Assembly (NCBI GenBank): GCA_029259935.1
Contig: JAJDEH010000196.1
Coordinates: forward strand, 13,681-77,680
Length of the DNA: 64,000 nt
Origin: Planctomycetota bacterium
Lineage (GTDB): Bacteria > Planctomycetota > Planctomycetia > Pirellulales > Pirellulaceae
Reading direction: 5' to 3'
Positions 25,715 to 34,636 of the stretch are shown piece by piece. Position 1 is the stretch's first letter. The number at the start of each line of letters is the position of its first letter. The position numbers were made by a program, and so were the translations under genes. Under the pieces are notes generated by a model. That model was given only the letters and a program-made list of their open reading frames with translations, had not been told where the DNA came from and made no database searches.

Positions 25715-28700
25715 CTATCGCTTGCTTGGTTCCGTCCTAAAGAACAGCAGGCCAAAGCCTTCTGGACGCGGCTGAATGGCGGCCGGTTGTGTCCAGGATT
25801 GAAAGCCGACGCGGGGGACCGTTCGTTGAATTCCGATGGCCCACGGTTGCGCCGGCGAGGCGCCGTTTCCCGTCAGTTGGTTTAGCGGAATGGCCGCTTC
25901 GATCGTCCAGGTGGGGCCGCTGGAACGGGCGGCCACGAACCAGTGGGGATTCCACGACTTGTCACCGTGGCAGGCTTCGGAGGTCCAGCCGCGATGGTCA
26001 ACGGTCAACCGATAGTGCGTCGCCCAGTCGCGATCCACATCGATCAACAAGTCGATTCGGTCATGCGATTCCAAATCGGCGTCTCGCGGTCGTGGCGAGC
26101 TTGTTGGCGGATAGTCGGCGGAGGGAGCCTTGTTGCAGATGGCCGCGAAATAGAGAAATTCATCGTCATGAGCCAACATGGCAGTGGCGGGCCAGGACAC
26201 ATCATCTCGCAGCAAGCTCCGCAGATCGACCGGCTGAGCCGTTTGCCACATTTCGTCGTCAAGTTCTCCGTCCAAGCGAGGCTTCTCTCCCGCCGAGCGC
26301 ATGCAGTCGATGCCTGGCTTAGGTGGCACGTTGGTCGGCCTCGCGAGCCAGGTTTCGGCACGGGCACAAGTCGACCAATCATCGAGGCGATGTGTTTTTG
26401 CCAGCGTGGAAAAAATCCGTTGTGCATCGCCGTTCGCGCCGCCGTGTCGCGTCAAGGCTGCCAAGGGAAAGCGGATCGTTGGGTCCGCGCCCAACGATGG
26501 TCTCGTTTTGTCAATGAACGAGGCGATTTGCCGAGCGCGAGTGATCCGGTCACTCCAGGCGGTGGCACGGGCGACAGGCCGTTCATGGGAAACCGTTCGC
26601 AGATCGAACGGCCGCGACTTCGCGCCTCCCTGAAACTCGGGGAGAATGAGATTGTTGTTGGGATTCGCGGACGGTGGCCGTCGACTCCCGGCTGGCGAGG
26701 AGGGGGCCGCCTTTTTAGCCATCGGCGCGGGCGTCAGGCGGCGCTTGTGTCCCATTTTCCATGCCAATTCATAACTGGCATAGTAATGAAACAGCCAAAC
26801 CAATGCCGAATCGGATAGTGCATGGTGAGGATGGCGATCGACCAGAAACTGAAACGCTTCGGCCGCCGATTCTAGTTGGCCCGTCTCGCGATATCGATGG
26901 GCCAGTTGAAAAATGACATGCGCGGCACCGTCGTTCTCGAGTCCTCGAGTCAAGTCGTCAATCTGTCCCAGCCAAGCAGCACCGCCATTTTTTTCTTGGC
27001 TATAGCGCGTCACAAGCTGGTCGACGTTGCGCCTTGTCTGGACCGCTTTCTTAAATGTCGCCAGCGTTGTTCCAGGAGTACGCTGTCTTTTCCTGCGCGC
27101 CTCGCCGCCCGCCTGTAATTCGATACCACTGAAAAACCGGAGGCGAGGCGAACCCTTTTGGTAATTCGCGCGATCGAACCTGTCCGGCGTAATGTCGATG
27201 AGTGACCGAAAGCCAATCCAGTTAGGTGGGGTCCACGGCTGGCGAAAGACCAATTCGCGGCCAGTTGCCGCCGCATCGGATAACGATTTTCCAAGGTTCT
27301 CGGCAAGACTGGTGGAAACGAGTTGAATGTCGGCTCGCTCATCCGACTGGGGCTGACAAAAGACCCTTTTAACCTGCCAAGTTGGAAGCCCTGCCTCGCG
27401 CAACTGTTGTGGCTCGGCATTGGAGTCGGCGGCAGCTTTGACCGCTTCAAGGACAATCTGGTTGACAAGATGGGAAGCGGGCCGCTCGCCGCGCGGACTC
27501 GGTGGCTCGGTGACGATAACATCCGGTCGCCACTGGCGAATCTTCTTGACAAGATACTCTTTCAGCCGCTGGGCACCCCCTGCATCGCCGGAACTCCAAC
27601 CCGCCAAAGTGGACTCAGCATTCATTTGCAGACCGCGTTGCCTCAGCGGGAATTGAGACGCCATCTCGGCCGCCGAGCCTCCCACCGCCGCCACCGCTTC
27701 ATGCGTGCGTCGCGCCAAGGAATCCTCGTGTTGCGAACTGATCTCGACATCCCGCCGGTTAATTACTTCAACCGCGGTCAGGTAGCCGTCGTTTCCCGCC
27801 ACCCGTGCCAGCAGCTCAAAAGGAATGTTCTCGGGTTCGCTGAAGACTCCTAACAGGGCAACCCGCGCGCCGCCCTGTCTTTGCGTTAGCCAGGTTCGTC
27901 CGCCGTCGCGCGTTGCCAGGATCGTGCCTAGCGCCCCGACGGCCCAGCCGCGTTTGTCGTCCAGAAACCGTAGGCTTCTCAGCGGCAGGGACTGACCCGT
28001 CGCAAGTGTTTCCCAGGATCTGCCCGCGTCGCTGGAATGAAAAACGCAAGTGCCCGGTGATCCGGCGATCCACACGTCGTTGTGATGGATGGCAACCGCC
28101 GAGAAGTCAAACGTGTGCGCCGCATGGTGCGGCAAGCGTGAGGCGGGCGGATGCCAACTCTTGCCACCGTCGTGGGTGCACAGCACAAGGCCGCCATCGC
28201 CGGCCGCCCACCCGTCTTGCCGCCCCGCGAGTTCAATGTGTCGTGGCCGAATAAGTCCTAGGTTGGGGCCGCTGGCGGCGGACACCCGGTTGCCGTCCAT
28301 CACGGCCCAGCCATTGGCTTGTTGTCGCGCAACCGCTTGTCCCACGGCGGAACTGCCGAAAAACGCGCCCTGTCGTGGATCTCGAAAATCGCCGGCCAAC
28401 CAGGGCTGTCGAACGTCGATCGCAACACCCGACCAACTTCGTCCACCATCTTCCGTGCGAAACAAACCCGAAGGATACGACGCCGACGGCTCGCCCATCG
28501 CGCAGCCGCGGCCCGCGTCGAAGAACTTGACGCGCGTTAACATCGGCATTCCGTTCGTGGGCAGCCGTTGCCAGCTTTCGCCACCGTCGCTGGTACGCAG
28601 AATGACGCAACTCGTGTGATGGGTAAAGGGATGCGTCCAGCCGCCCGCGATCCAGCCGTGCTTCTCGTCGGCGAAATGGACCGAGTGCAGCGCGCAAATG

Positions 28701-28954
28701 ACTCCCAAACGTCGCGATTGCCACTGCCGGCCGCCATCCTCGGTAGTCCACAGGGCGCCCTTGTCGCCCACCGCCCAGCCGCGATCGGCGTCGATGAAAA
28801 ACACGTCGTGCAACTCGGCGTCTTCCAAGATTTCCGCCGGAGTGGACGCGATTTCCGAGCCTGCCGCTTGAGCCAGCCACAGTAACGCCAGAACTTGCGC
28901 CATTGCCAGAAGAAAAACGATCGGATCGCATTGCAGTCGTCCTTGACCAACCAT
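25715..28954 (-). CDS. Exported YCF48/BNR beta-propeller mosaic protein
   Basis: 1079 residues with a signal peptide (VFLLAMAQVLALLWLAQAAG). Residues about 35-370 form a YCF48/photosystem-II-stability-type propeller with repeats such as DRGWAVGDKGALWTTEDGG. A middle part (about 375-640) resembles a degenerate PIG-L/LmbE domain (IRQWRPDVIVTEPP) without the HPDDE metal motif. TPR-like helices follow (about 690-740). The C-terminus (about 890-1079) resembles a CBM9-type sugar-binding sandwich (GELDDEMWQTAQPV). GGAGG lies before the ATG. The substrate is unknown. Confidence 0.72.
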   Translation of the reverse strand: MVGQGRLQCDPIVFLLAMAQVLALLWLAQAAGSEIASTPAEILEDAELHDVFFIDADRGWAVGDKGALWTTEDGGRQWQSRRLGVICALHSVHFADEKHGWIAGGWTHPFTHHTSCVILRTSDGGESWQRLPTNGMPMLTRVKFFDAGRGCAMGEPSASYPSGLFRTEDGGRSWSGVAIDVRQPWLAGDFRDPRQGAFFGSSAVGQAVARQQANGWAVMDGNRVSAASGPNLGLIRPRHIELAGRQDGWAAGDGGLVLCTHDGGKSWHPPASRLPHHAAHTFDFSAVAIHHNDVWIAGSPGTCVFHSSDAGRSWETLATGQSLPLRSLRFLDDKRGWAVGALGTILATRDGGRTWLTQRQGGARVALLGVFSEPENIPFELLARVAGNDGYLTAVEVINRRDVEISSQHEDSLARRTHEAVAAVGGSAAEMASQFPLRQRGLQMNAESTLAGWSSGDAGGAQRLKEYLVKKIRQWRPDVIVTEPPSPRGERPASHLVNQIVLEAVKAAADSNAEPQQLREAGLPTWQVKRVFCQPQSDERADIQLVSTSLAENLGKSLSDAAATGRELVFRQPWTPPNWIGFRSLIDITPDRFDRANYQKGSPRLRFFSGIELQAGGEARRKRQRTPGTTLATFKKAVQTRRNVDQLVTRYSQEKNGGAAWLGQIDDLTRGLENDGAAHVIFQLAHRYRETGQLESAAEAFQFLVDRHPHHALSDSALVWLFHYYASYELAWKMGHKRRLTPAPMAKKAAPSSPAGSRRPPSANPNNNLILPEFQGGAKSRPFDLRTVSHERPVARATAWSDRITRARQIASFIDKTRPSLGADPTIRFPLAALTRHGGANGDAQRIFSTLAKTHRLDDWSTCARAETWLARPTNVPPKPGIDCMRSAGEKPRLDGELDDEMWQTAQPVDLRSLLRDDVSWPATAMLAHDDEFLYFAAICNKAPSADYPPTSSPRPRDADLESHDRIDLLIDVDRDWATHYRLTVDHRGWTSEACHGDKSWNPHWFVAARSSGPTWTIEAAIPLNQLTGNGASPAQPWAIGIQRTVPRVGFQSWTQPAAIQPRPEGFGLLFFRTEPSKR

Positions 28955-28989
28955 GGATCTGCCTCCGTGCAGAGCTTACGCAAGATGGA

Positions 28990-30189
28990 TTAACGTGTGG
29001 GGCGCCAACTGGGACGGGGCAAACTCGCGGCACGTTGCCCGTCGTTAAACGACGCGCCCGATGCAACATTGCGCGACTCGTCGTCCACGGACTTGAGAAC
29101 CGTGGACTTGAGAATCTTGGACATCGTAATCGTTTCGCCGTTGACCAACCGGTTGGCCACGATACTTGGCGCAACGGCACTTGGCACGACTGTACTTGGC
29201 GGATCAGTGCTGGTTGCCGAATTGGTGCTGGGCCGGCTGCGGCCCGCCTTGGGAGTCCAGCGGTTGGAACCGGTTCCGGGCAGAGCGACGGCCAACTCCA
29301 TGTCGGCTTCCAGCCTCTCCCCCTGTTCGTTGACATACCGGACAAACAAGTGCAGGTTGTTGTGCTCTGGCGTTCCGTCGGGCCACGGCAACCGAAACTG
29401 GTACCCTCGCAAAGAAGGATCAAACCGCTCGCCCATTTCTTTTTTGTCCACGGTCCAACTCGCGACCCGTTGCCGTTGGCCTTGTTGCTCCGCATCGAGT
29501 ACGACGATGGAGAGTTCACCCGAGCTAGGAACGAATTGGTTTTCCGCGTTGCGCGGCTGCAACAAAATGGAAATGCCGTCGTCTCCTGCCTTGCGGTCAA
29601 AATCATGGCCGGTCGTTCTGGTGGGATGAAGAATAATGTGCGTGACCCGCATGTCGGAAGGGTTCACAAGTTCTTCTGGCGGCGCGGCGTTCGATTCCGG
29701 CAGCAACGCGGAGTGTGAAGCGTCCGGCGCGGGCGTGGCGGCGGCTTCTGTTGGCGGATCAACGGCTTGCGGGGGCATGTCGTCGAGATAGACCGCGCTG
29801 ACCGGCGCGACGGCGAAATGGCGTGGAGGCGGTTGGGTACTCGCTCGATCGGGCCGCGCCGGGATCGGTTCCAGCGGGCTGCCAAGATCGATGGCTGGAC
29901 CGTCGGGCCGGTCGCCTTCCAGTGGCCGGGCGATTCGCGTGCCCGACCCTTCCTGAAGCTCCTGGGGGCTCATTCCCAGCCGGGTTCGCAGTTGGTTATT
30001 TTCGGCCAGCGCCCCATTGAGCTTGTCCATGGTGTTCCGGTAATCCGAGTCCAAGGCATACAACTCATCCTCGCGCAGCAGGACTTCGGCACGCATCGCC
30101 TCGACCTGAGAGTTTGAATAGGGATTCTGTTGGCAGCCGGTGGGAATTAGGCAGACCAGCGCAAGCAACCCAGCAGTACGCACATCCAT
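28990..30189 (-). CDS. Predicted lipoprotein with coiled coil
   Basis: 399 residues. The lipobox IPTGC at residues 15-19 ends a short signal peptide, so the protein should be lipidated at Cys19. A heptad-like coiled coil (about 28-70: VLLREDELYALDSDYRNTMDKL) is followed by a Pro-rich linker, a predicted beta domain (180-300) and a Ser/Thr/Val-rich tail. It may anchor a structural role at the envelope. It lies 35 bp upstream of the YCF48 gene, in the same direction. CGGAG precedes the ATG. Confidence 0.7.
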   Translation of the reverse strand: MDVRTAGLLALVCLIPTGCQQNPYSNSQVEAMRAEVLLREDELYALDSDYRNTMDKLNGALAENNQLRTRLGMSPQELQEGSGTRIARPLEGDRPDGPAIDLGSPLEPIPARPDRASTQPPPRHFAVAPVSAVYLDDMPPQAVDPPTEAAATPAPDASHSALLPESNAAPPEELVNPSDMRVTHIILHPTRTTGHDFDRKAGDDGISILLQPRNAENQFVPSSGELSIVVLDAEQQGQRQRVASWTVDKKEMGERFDPSLRGYQFRLPWPDGTPEHNNLHLFVRYVNEQGERLEADMELAVALPGTGSNRWTPKAGRSRPSTNSATSTDPPSTVVPSAVAPSIVANRLVNGETITMSKILKSTVLKSVDDESRNVASGASFNDGQRAASLPRPSWRPTR

Positions 30190-30397
30190 GGCGTAACTCC
30201 GTGCGAGTATTGATTGTGAATTGGATTTTCTAAATTGGCCGGCCCGCGGGGAACTCGCGCCGAACTACTCGTGCAGCCATGTGCCGAATTACCGTGGCAG
30301 CGAAAGACGAGACAAACGTGCTGCCGTGATGGGTTCGTGGTTCGACCAAGGCTCCAGTGGGTCTTATTTCGCGCTTCCTTGCATACCCCTCGACGTT

Positions 30398-30437
30398 ACT
30401 CGGTAACCTGCATCTTCACTCGGAAACCTGCATCTTC
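30398..30437. repeat. 20-bp tandem duplication across the clpP stop codon
   Basis: Two units (30398-30417 and 30418-30437) match at 19 of 20 positions. The coding-strand copies read MQVSE-stop and MQVTE-stop; the second copy lies just past the first stop. Confidence 0.85.
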
Positions 30438-31009
30438 TCTATCACGTGGTCAATCAGCTTATAGTCCTTGGCCTCGTCGGCGGTCAAAAAGTGATCCCGA
30501 TCGGTGTCCTTCTCGATCTTCTCCAGCGAGTGCCCGGTGTGTTTGAGCAAGATTTCGTTCATGCGGGCTTTTGTTTTCTTGAATTCCGTCGAATGGATGG
30601 CGATTTCCTCGGCGGTGCCTTCCATGCCCGCCAGCGGCTGGTGAATCATGATTCGAGAATTGGGCAACGAATATCGTTTGCCCTTGGCACCCGCGGTCAG
30701 CAGCACGGCGCCCATTGAAGCCGCCTGGCCGATGCAGTAGGTCGCCACGTCACAGGTGATGTATTGCATGACATCGTAAATGGCCATGCCCGCGCTGACG
30801 CTGCCGCCGGGCGAGTTGATATACAGGTCGATATCGGCTTTCGGGTCATCCGATTGCAGCAGCAGCAATTGCGCCACAATCACGTTCGACACTTCATCGT
30901 TGACGCCCGTGCCGAGAAAGATGATCCGGTCTTTAAGAAGACGGCTGTAAATGTCATACAGTCGTTCTTCACGTCCGCTTTTTTCGACGACATAAGGTAC
31001 TAGTGGCAT
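30416..31009 (-). CDS. clpP: ATP-dependent Clp protease proteolytic subunit
   Basis: 197 residues, typical ClpP length. The catalytic triad is complete: Ser98 in GQAASMG, His123 in MIHQP and Asp172 in DTDRDHF. Strong AGGAGA site. ClpP forms two heptameric rings that degrade proteins fed by ClpX/ClpA. It lies downstream of a second clpP (31074-31706) and tig, the bacterial order tig-clpP. The two paralogues may form mixed rings. The 3' end is tandemly duplicated. Confidence 0.96.
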   Translation of the reverse strand: MPLVPYVVEKSGREERLYDIYSRLLKDRIIFLGTGVNDEVSNVIVAQLLLLQSDDPKADIDLYINSPGGSVSAGMAIYDVMQYITCDVATYCIGQAASMGAVLLTAGAKGKRYSLPNSRIMIHQPLAGMEGTAEEIAIHSTEFKKTKARMNEILLKHTGHSLEKIEKDTDRDHFLTADEAKDYKLIDHVIEKMQVSE

Positions 31010-31073
31010 CGCTCAAATCTCTCCTGTTTGGTGTCTTGGCAGGGCAGGGCCATACGAGCTTACTCGGGCTCCG

Positions 31074-31706
31074 CTAGTCCAATTTCACCGCTCCGTCGTC
31101 TTCTACTCGCGGCTTTTCGGTGATCTCGTCCACCAATCCGTATTCTTTCGCCGCCCCGGCACCCAAGAAGAAGTCTCGGTCGGTGTCGCGGCTGATGGTT
31201 TCCAAATCCTGGCCGGTGTGTTTCGCCAGAATTTCGTTCAGCATTTGTCGATTTCGTAGGATTTCGTTGGCCTGAATCTCGATGTCGCTCACTTGGCCGC
31301 TGACACCGCCATACGGTTGATGCAGCATGACGCGAGCGTGCGGCAGGGCGAATCGCTTGCCCTTCGTGCCACCGGCCAGCAAGACCGCCGCGCCGCTGGC
31401 CGCTTGGCCCACGCAATAGGTGGACACCGGACACGTCAGAATTTGCATCACGTCGTAAATGGCCAGCGTCGCCACGACGTCGCCTCCAGGCGAATTGAGA
31501 TAAAAATGAATGTCCTTCTTCCGGTTTTCACTCTGCAGGTACAGCAGCTTCATCACGAGTTCATTGGCGTTGCCGGTATGAATTTCGCCCTGCAAAAAGA
31601 CGATCCGGTTTTCCAATAGCAGATCGCCCAGCGTCAATTGACGCTGCCGCTGATAGCTGCTGTGAGAGTACGAATTGGACAACGGTAGTGGGGATTGTTC
31701 GTTCAT
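31074..31706 (-). CDS. clpP: ATP-dependent Clp protease proteolytic subunit, second paralogue
   Basis: 210 residues with Ser104 (GQAASGAA), His129 (MLHQP) and Asp178 (DTDRDFF), so the triad is intact. The Met after the Ser in the usual GQAASMG is replaced by Gly. The N-terminal extension is Gln/Ser-rich. GAAAGGAAAC precedes the start. It lies between tig and the other clpP, 64 bp upstream of the latter, and is probably co-transcribed with both. Two-clpP operons are found in planctomycetes and actinobacteria. Confidence 0.94.
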   Translation of the reverse strand: MNEQSPLPLSNSYSHSSYQRQRQLTLGDLLLENRIVFLQGEIHTGNANELVMKLLYLQSENRKKDIHFYLNSPGGDVVATLAIYDVMQILTCPVSTYCVGQAASGAAVLLAGGTKGKRFALPHARVMLHQPYGGVSGQVSDIEIQANEILRNRQMLNEILAKHTGQDLETISRDTDRDFFLGAGAAKEYGLVDEITEKPRVEDDGAVKLD

Positions 31707-31844
31707 GTTGGAATTGTTTCCTTTCCCCCGGTGTGAGGCAACCGGTAGAGACCATTCCCAGCGCTTTTGATGGACAGACCCAGATTACCCAACAAGTAGG
31801 CTACCCAGCGACGAATCATCCTGGGCCATTCGCCATTCGTTGGA

Positions 31845-33350
31845 TCAGCTATGGTCAACAGGTGTTGGCAACTGTCCGGCGACGCCCTCGGGTTTCGCCT
31901 CGGGAATGTTGGACTCCTTCCTTGTGCCACAAATCGCGATATCGACAGCTTCCGTGTCGTTACCTGGTAATTTGAATTTAACTTCCTTGAAAGTTGCTTC
32001 GGCGGTGATCAGGTCGATGGCCTTGCGTTCGATGATTTGATTTCGCAAGGTGTCCATCATGCCCCGTTTTTCCAACTGGGCTCGCACGCGACGCGGCGAC
32101 TCGCCCTGTTGATAAGCGATCAGTGCAATCTCCTGATCGTAGTCTTCCGGCAGATCCTCGATGTTCTCTTCTTCCGCGATGCGTTCCAGAATGAAATGTT
32201 CTTTCAGCGACGTTGCGGTCGAGGCCAAGCTGTTCTGGCGTAGATCGTTGGCGTAAGCTTGAATCTGATCGTCGTTGAAGCCGCTCCGCTGCAACTCCAA
32301 GATGGACCGTTCTAGTTCTCGATGAGCTTGCCGCTTGAGCAGTTCGGGAGGCAGTTCCCACGTGGCGGCTTCGGTCAATTGGGCCGTAATTTGCTCGCGC
32401 ACGCTCTTGTTTTGATGATACGAAAGCTGGCGTTCCAGTTCTTGTTGCACGCCGTCTCGCAAGTCTCCCTCGTTCTCAAACCCGCCCAGCGACTGCAGCA
32501 ATTCGTCGGTCAGCTCGGGAAGTTCCACCTGCTTGACGTCAAGCACATCGAACTTGGCATCCACTTCCTTGCCTTGCATTTCTACGTCTTCGGCACTGGC
32601 ACTGACTTTGATCTTGGCCTCTTTCGAATCGCCCTCGGTGACACCCACCATCAGACTCTCAAAGTCCTTGAGCGTACCATCGCGAAAACTCAAACTCGGC
32701 CGGATACAAATCGACTGCTCTTCACCCTTGGAAAGGACTTTACCATCGTGTTCAAACGCGATGTTCACCGTCACATAGTCTCCCGCTTCGGCCGGGCCGT
32801 CGTGGGGTACCAGCGTCGAGTGGCGGTTGAGCAGATTCTTCAAATGCGCGTCGATGTCTTTCTTGGTGAATTTGCGAGTCGGCTGATCGAGACTGAGTTT
32901 CTTCCATTGCGGCATATCGAATTCCGGCCGCACTTCCAAATCGAACTCGTACGTCATCGGCCCTTCGTCGGGAATGTCGATGGCGTCGAAATCAAAATCG
33001 GGTTCGCTGATCGCCGAAAAACTTTTCTCGTCGCTGACTTGGGCGATGCTGTCCATCAGCAACGAACCTTTGACTTGGTCCGACACCTGGTGGCGAAACT
33101 TGCTTTCGACAAGCTTTCGCGGAGCGCGGCCCTTGCGAAAACCGGGAACTTCGGCCTCGGGTAACAGTTCGTCGAACTTGTCCTTGAAGTAACGCTCGAT
33201 ATCATCACGCGAAATGGTGACCGTGATGTGGCGTTCGCAGGCGCTCGGCTCGGCGACCTGCAATGTCAAGGAAAGCTTCGGCGTTTCCGCCTCGCCCGCC
33301 CCTTTTTCGTCTTCTGCCGGGATGTCTTCAGCGTCGGTGTCGGTAGCCAT
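31845..33350 (-). CDS. tig: Trigger factor
   Basis: 501 residues from the ATG at 33350. The ribosome-binding tail (residues about 30-160) has the FRKGRAPR loop (GFRKGRAP). A PPIase-like middle domain and a helical C-terminal chaperone domain follow. It binds nascent chains at the ribosome exit and has peptidyl-prolyl isomerase activity. The frame continues upstream through the tRNA-Gly gene, but that extension is not coding. The C-terminus is longer than usual, with about 40 residues after EVKFKLPG. Confidence 0.95.
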   Translation of the reverse strand: MATDTDAEDIPAEDEKGAGEAETPKLSLTLQVAEPSACERHITVTISRDDIERYFKDKFDELLPEAEVPGFRKGRAPRKLVESKFRHQVSDQVKGSLLMDSIAQVSDEKSFSAISEPDFDFDAIDIPDEGPMTYEFDLEVRPEFDMPQWKKLSLDQPTRKFTKKDIDAHLKNLLNRHSTLVPHDGPAEAGDYVTVNIAFEHDGKVLSKGEEQSICIRPSLSFRDGTLKDFESLMVGVTEGDSKEAKIKVSASAEDVEMQGKEVDAKFDVLDVKQVELPELTDELLQSLGGFENEGDLRDGVQQELERQLSYHQNKSVREQITAQLTEAATWELPPELLKRQAHRELERSILELQRSGFNDDQIQAYANDLRQNSLASTATSLKEHFILERIAEEENIEDLPEDYDQEIALIAYQQGESPRRVRAQLEKRGMMDTLRNQIIERKAIDLITAEATFKEVKFKLPGNDTEAVDIAICGTRKESNIPEAKPEGVAGQLPTPVDHS

Positions 33351-33387
33351 CAAGGAACCTGCGCGGGGATGGAAGCTAAACAAAAAG

Positions 33388-33460
33388 AGCGGGTGATGGG
33401 ATTCGAACCCACGACAACAACGTTGGCAACGTTGTGCTCTGCCAACTGAGCTACACCCGC
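33388..33460 (-). tRNA. tRNA-Gly (GCC)
   Basis: 73 nt without CCA: acceptor GCGGGTG/CACCCGC, T-loop TTCGAAT, anticodon loop TTGCCAA giving GCC, discriminator U as usual for glycine. It lies 37 bp upstream of the trigger factor start in the same direction and probably shares a transcript with tig and clpP. Confidence 0.97.
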
Positions 33461-33515
33461 AGTTGACCGCCCAAGCGCGGAAACAGACCGCACGCTCCTG
33501 AAAGCGGAATATCGG

Positions 33516-33543
33516 ATTATATGTCCGCCAAATTGCCATGCAA
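33516..33543 (-). promoter_or_regulatory. Sigma-70-type promoter for tRNA-Gly-tig-clpP
   Basis: On the minus strand: TTGCAT (33543-33538), 16-bp spacer, perfect TATAAT (33521-33516), about 55 bp upstream of the tRNA 5' end. Confidence 0.6.
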
Positions 33544-33928
33544 GGGCAGTTAGGCTACTTGTACGATGAATCGCCATTCTATTTGACCGAAAGATCCCGC
33601 AACCAAACCAAGGCACGTCCGCATGCTATCGCAACCGGCTAAAATACGGAGTTCAATAGCTTGAATGCGTAAAATAAAAAGACTGGGTAGTTTTGGTTAC
33701 CCGAAAATTCCGCATTGCCAGCTTGGTGCGGAACCAATCTTGACTGATTTCGTAAGCTATTATTGTAAATAGGTTTAAATTCATCGCGCACGTCCAGGGC
33801 CGCGCAATTAGTTGCGACGAAACCTAGTGCCCGATAGACTACAGTGCTTTTTCCCAAGGGCGAAGGACGAGTACATTAGTCGTCTTTCCCGCCGATTCTG
33901 GCGGCCGGATAGTTGGAGTGGATCAGTG
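33544..33928. other. Intergenic region between tRNA-Gly and the FHA gene
   Basis: 385 bp of comparatively A/T-rich sequence. A weak plus-strand candidate promoter for the FHA gene is TTGACT at 33740-33745 with TGTAAA at 33764-33769 (18-bp spacing). No terminator or RNA gene is recognised. Confidence 0.35.
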
Positions 33929-34549
33929 ATGGACGCAAAACTTGTCGTTGTGGGCGGCGAAGCGAAAGCGGCGGAAGTCCAATTGAAGCTGCCAACCATC
34001 ATTGGGCGTGGCCGAGACGCTTCTTTGACCTTGCCGCATCCGCTGGTGAGCCGCCAGCATTGCGAAATCTTCGAATCCGAAGGAAGGCTGTTCGTCCGCG
34101 ATCTCGGGTCTTTGAACGGCACGTTTGTCAACAATGAAAAGCTGGAAGGCGAACGGGAATTGCCCTCGGGAAATTTGCTCACCATTGGGACGGTAACTTT
34201 CCGGGCCGTGTACGAGGCCGAAAATGAGGAGACCGGCGACGTGGGCGGAGATGAACCGGCCGCCGCCCCTCAGCCCACCGAGTCGACGGCGGTGGCTTCC
34301 ACGGCGGCCACCGTGCAAGTTTCCAACGATCCGCTCGTCGACCCGCTTGATCTAACGTCGGGCCCAACTCCCATGGTCGACGATGAGGACGCAAGTTCAT
34401 TTGAATTTGAAGAAGTCGAGGAAATCGAGGAAGTCGAAGAGGGAGGTCTCGATTTTTCCGACGACACGGCTCCCCAAGAACATGTTGATTCCAATTCCGA
34501 GGTAGCCGACGACGACTTCTTGGACACGTTCCTAAAAGAAATCGAGTAG
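33929..34549 (+). CDS. FHA-domain protein with acidic tail
   Basis: 206 residues from the ATG at 33929. The FHA domain (about 5-95) shows GRGRDASLTLPHPLVSRQHC and DLGSLNGTFVNN, the conserved phosphothreonine-recognition core (GR, SxxH, NG). The C-terminal half is low-complexity, acidic (EEVEEIEEVEEGG) and probably disordered. It likely binds phosphothreonine partners of a Ser/Thr kinase; no kinase gene is nearby. Confidence 0.88.
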   Translation: MDAKLVVVGGEAKAAEVQLKLPTIIGRGRDASLTLPHPLVSRQHCEIFESEGRLFVRDLGSLNGTFVNNEKLEGERELPSGNLLTIGTVTFRAVYEAENEETGDVGGDEPAAAPQPTESTAVASTAATVQVSNDPLVDPLDLTSGPTPMVDDEDASSFEFEEVEEIEEVEEGGLDFSDDTAPQEHVDSNSEVADDDFLDTFLKEIE

Positions 34550-34636
34550 CCAGTTTCCCCCATCACTCCCCAACGCTTGCCTCATGCTTCATGACGAGCT
34601 TCGTCATGACGGTCGCGGCTCTCTAGAGACCCCCCC

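Noticed and set aside
25943..26818. 291-codon plus-strand frame
   Set aside because: Antisense of the YCF48 mosaic gene; composition is that of a shadow frame.
32322..33164. 280-codon plus-strand frame
   Set aside because: Antisense of trigger factor with no own motifs or ribosome site.
33351..33539. N-terminal extension of trigger factor
   Set aside because: It would translate through the tRNA-Gly gene; the ATG at 33350 starts a normal protein.
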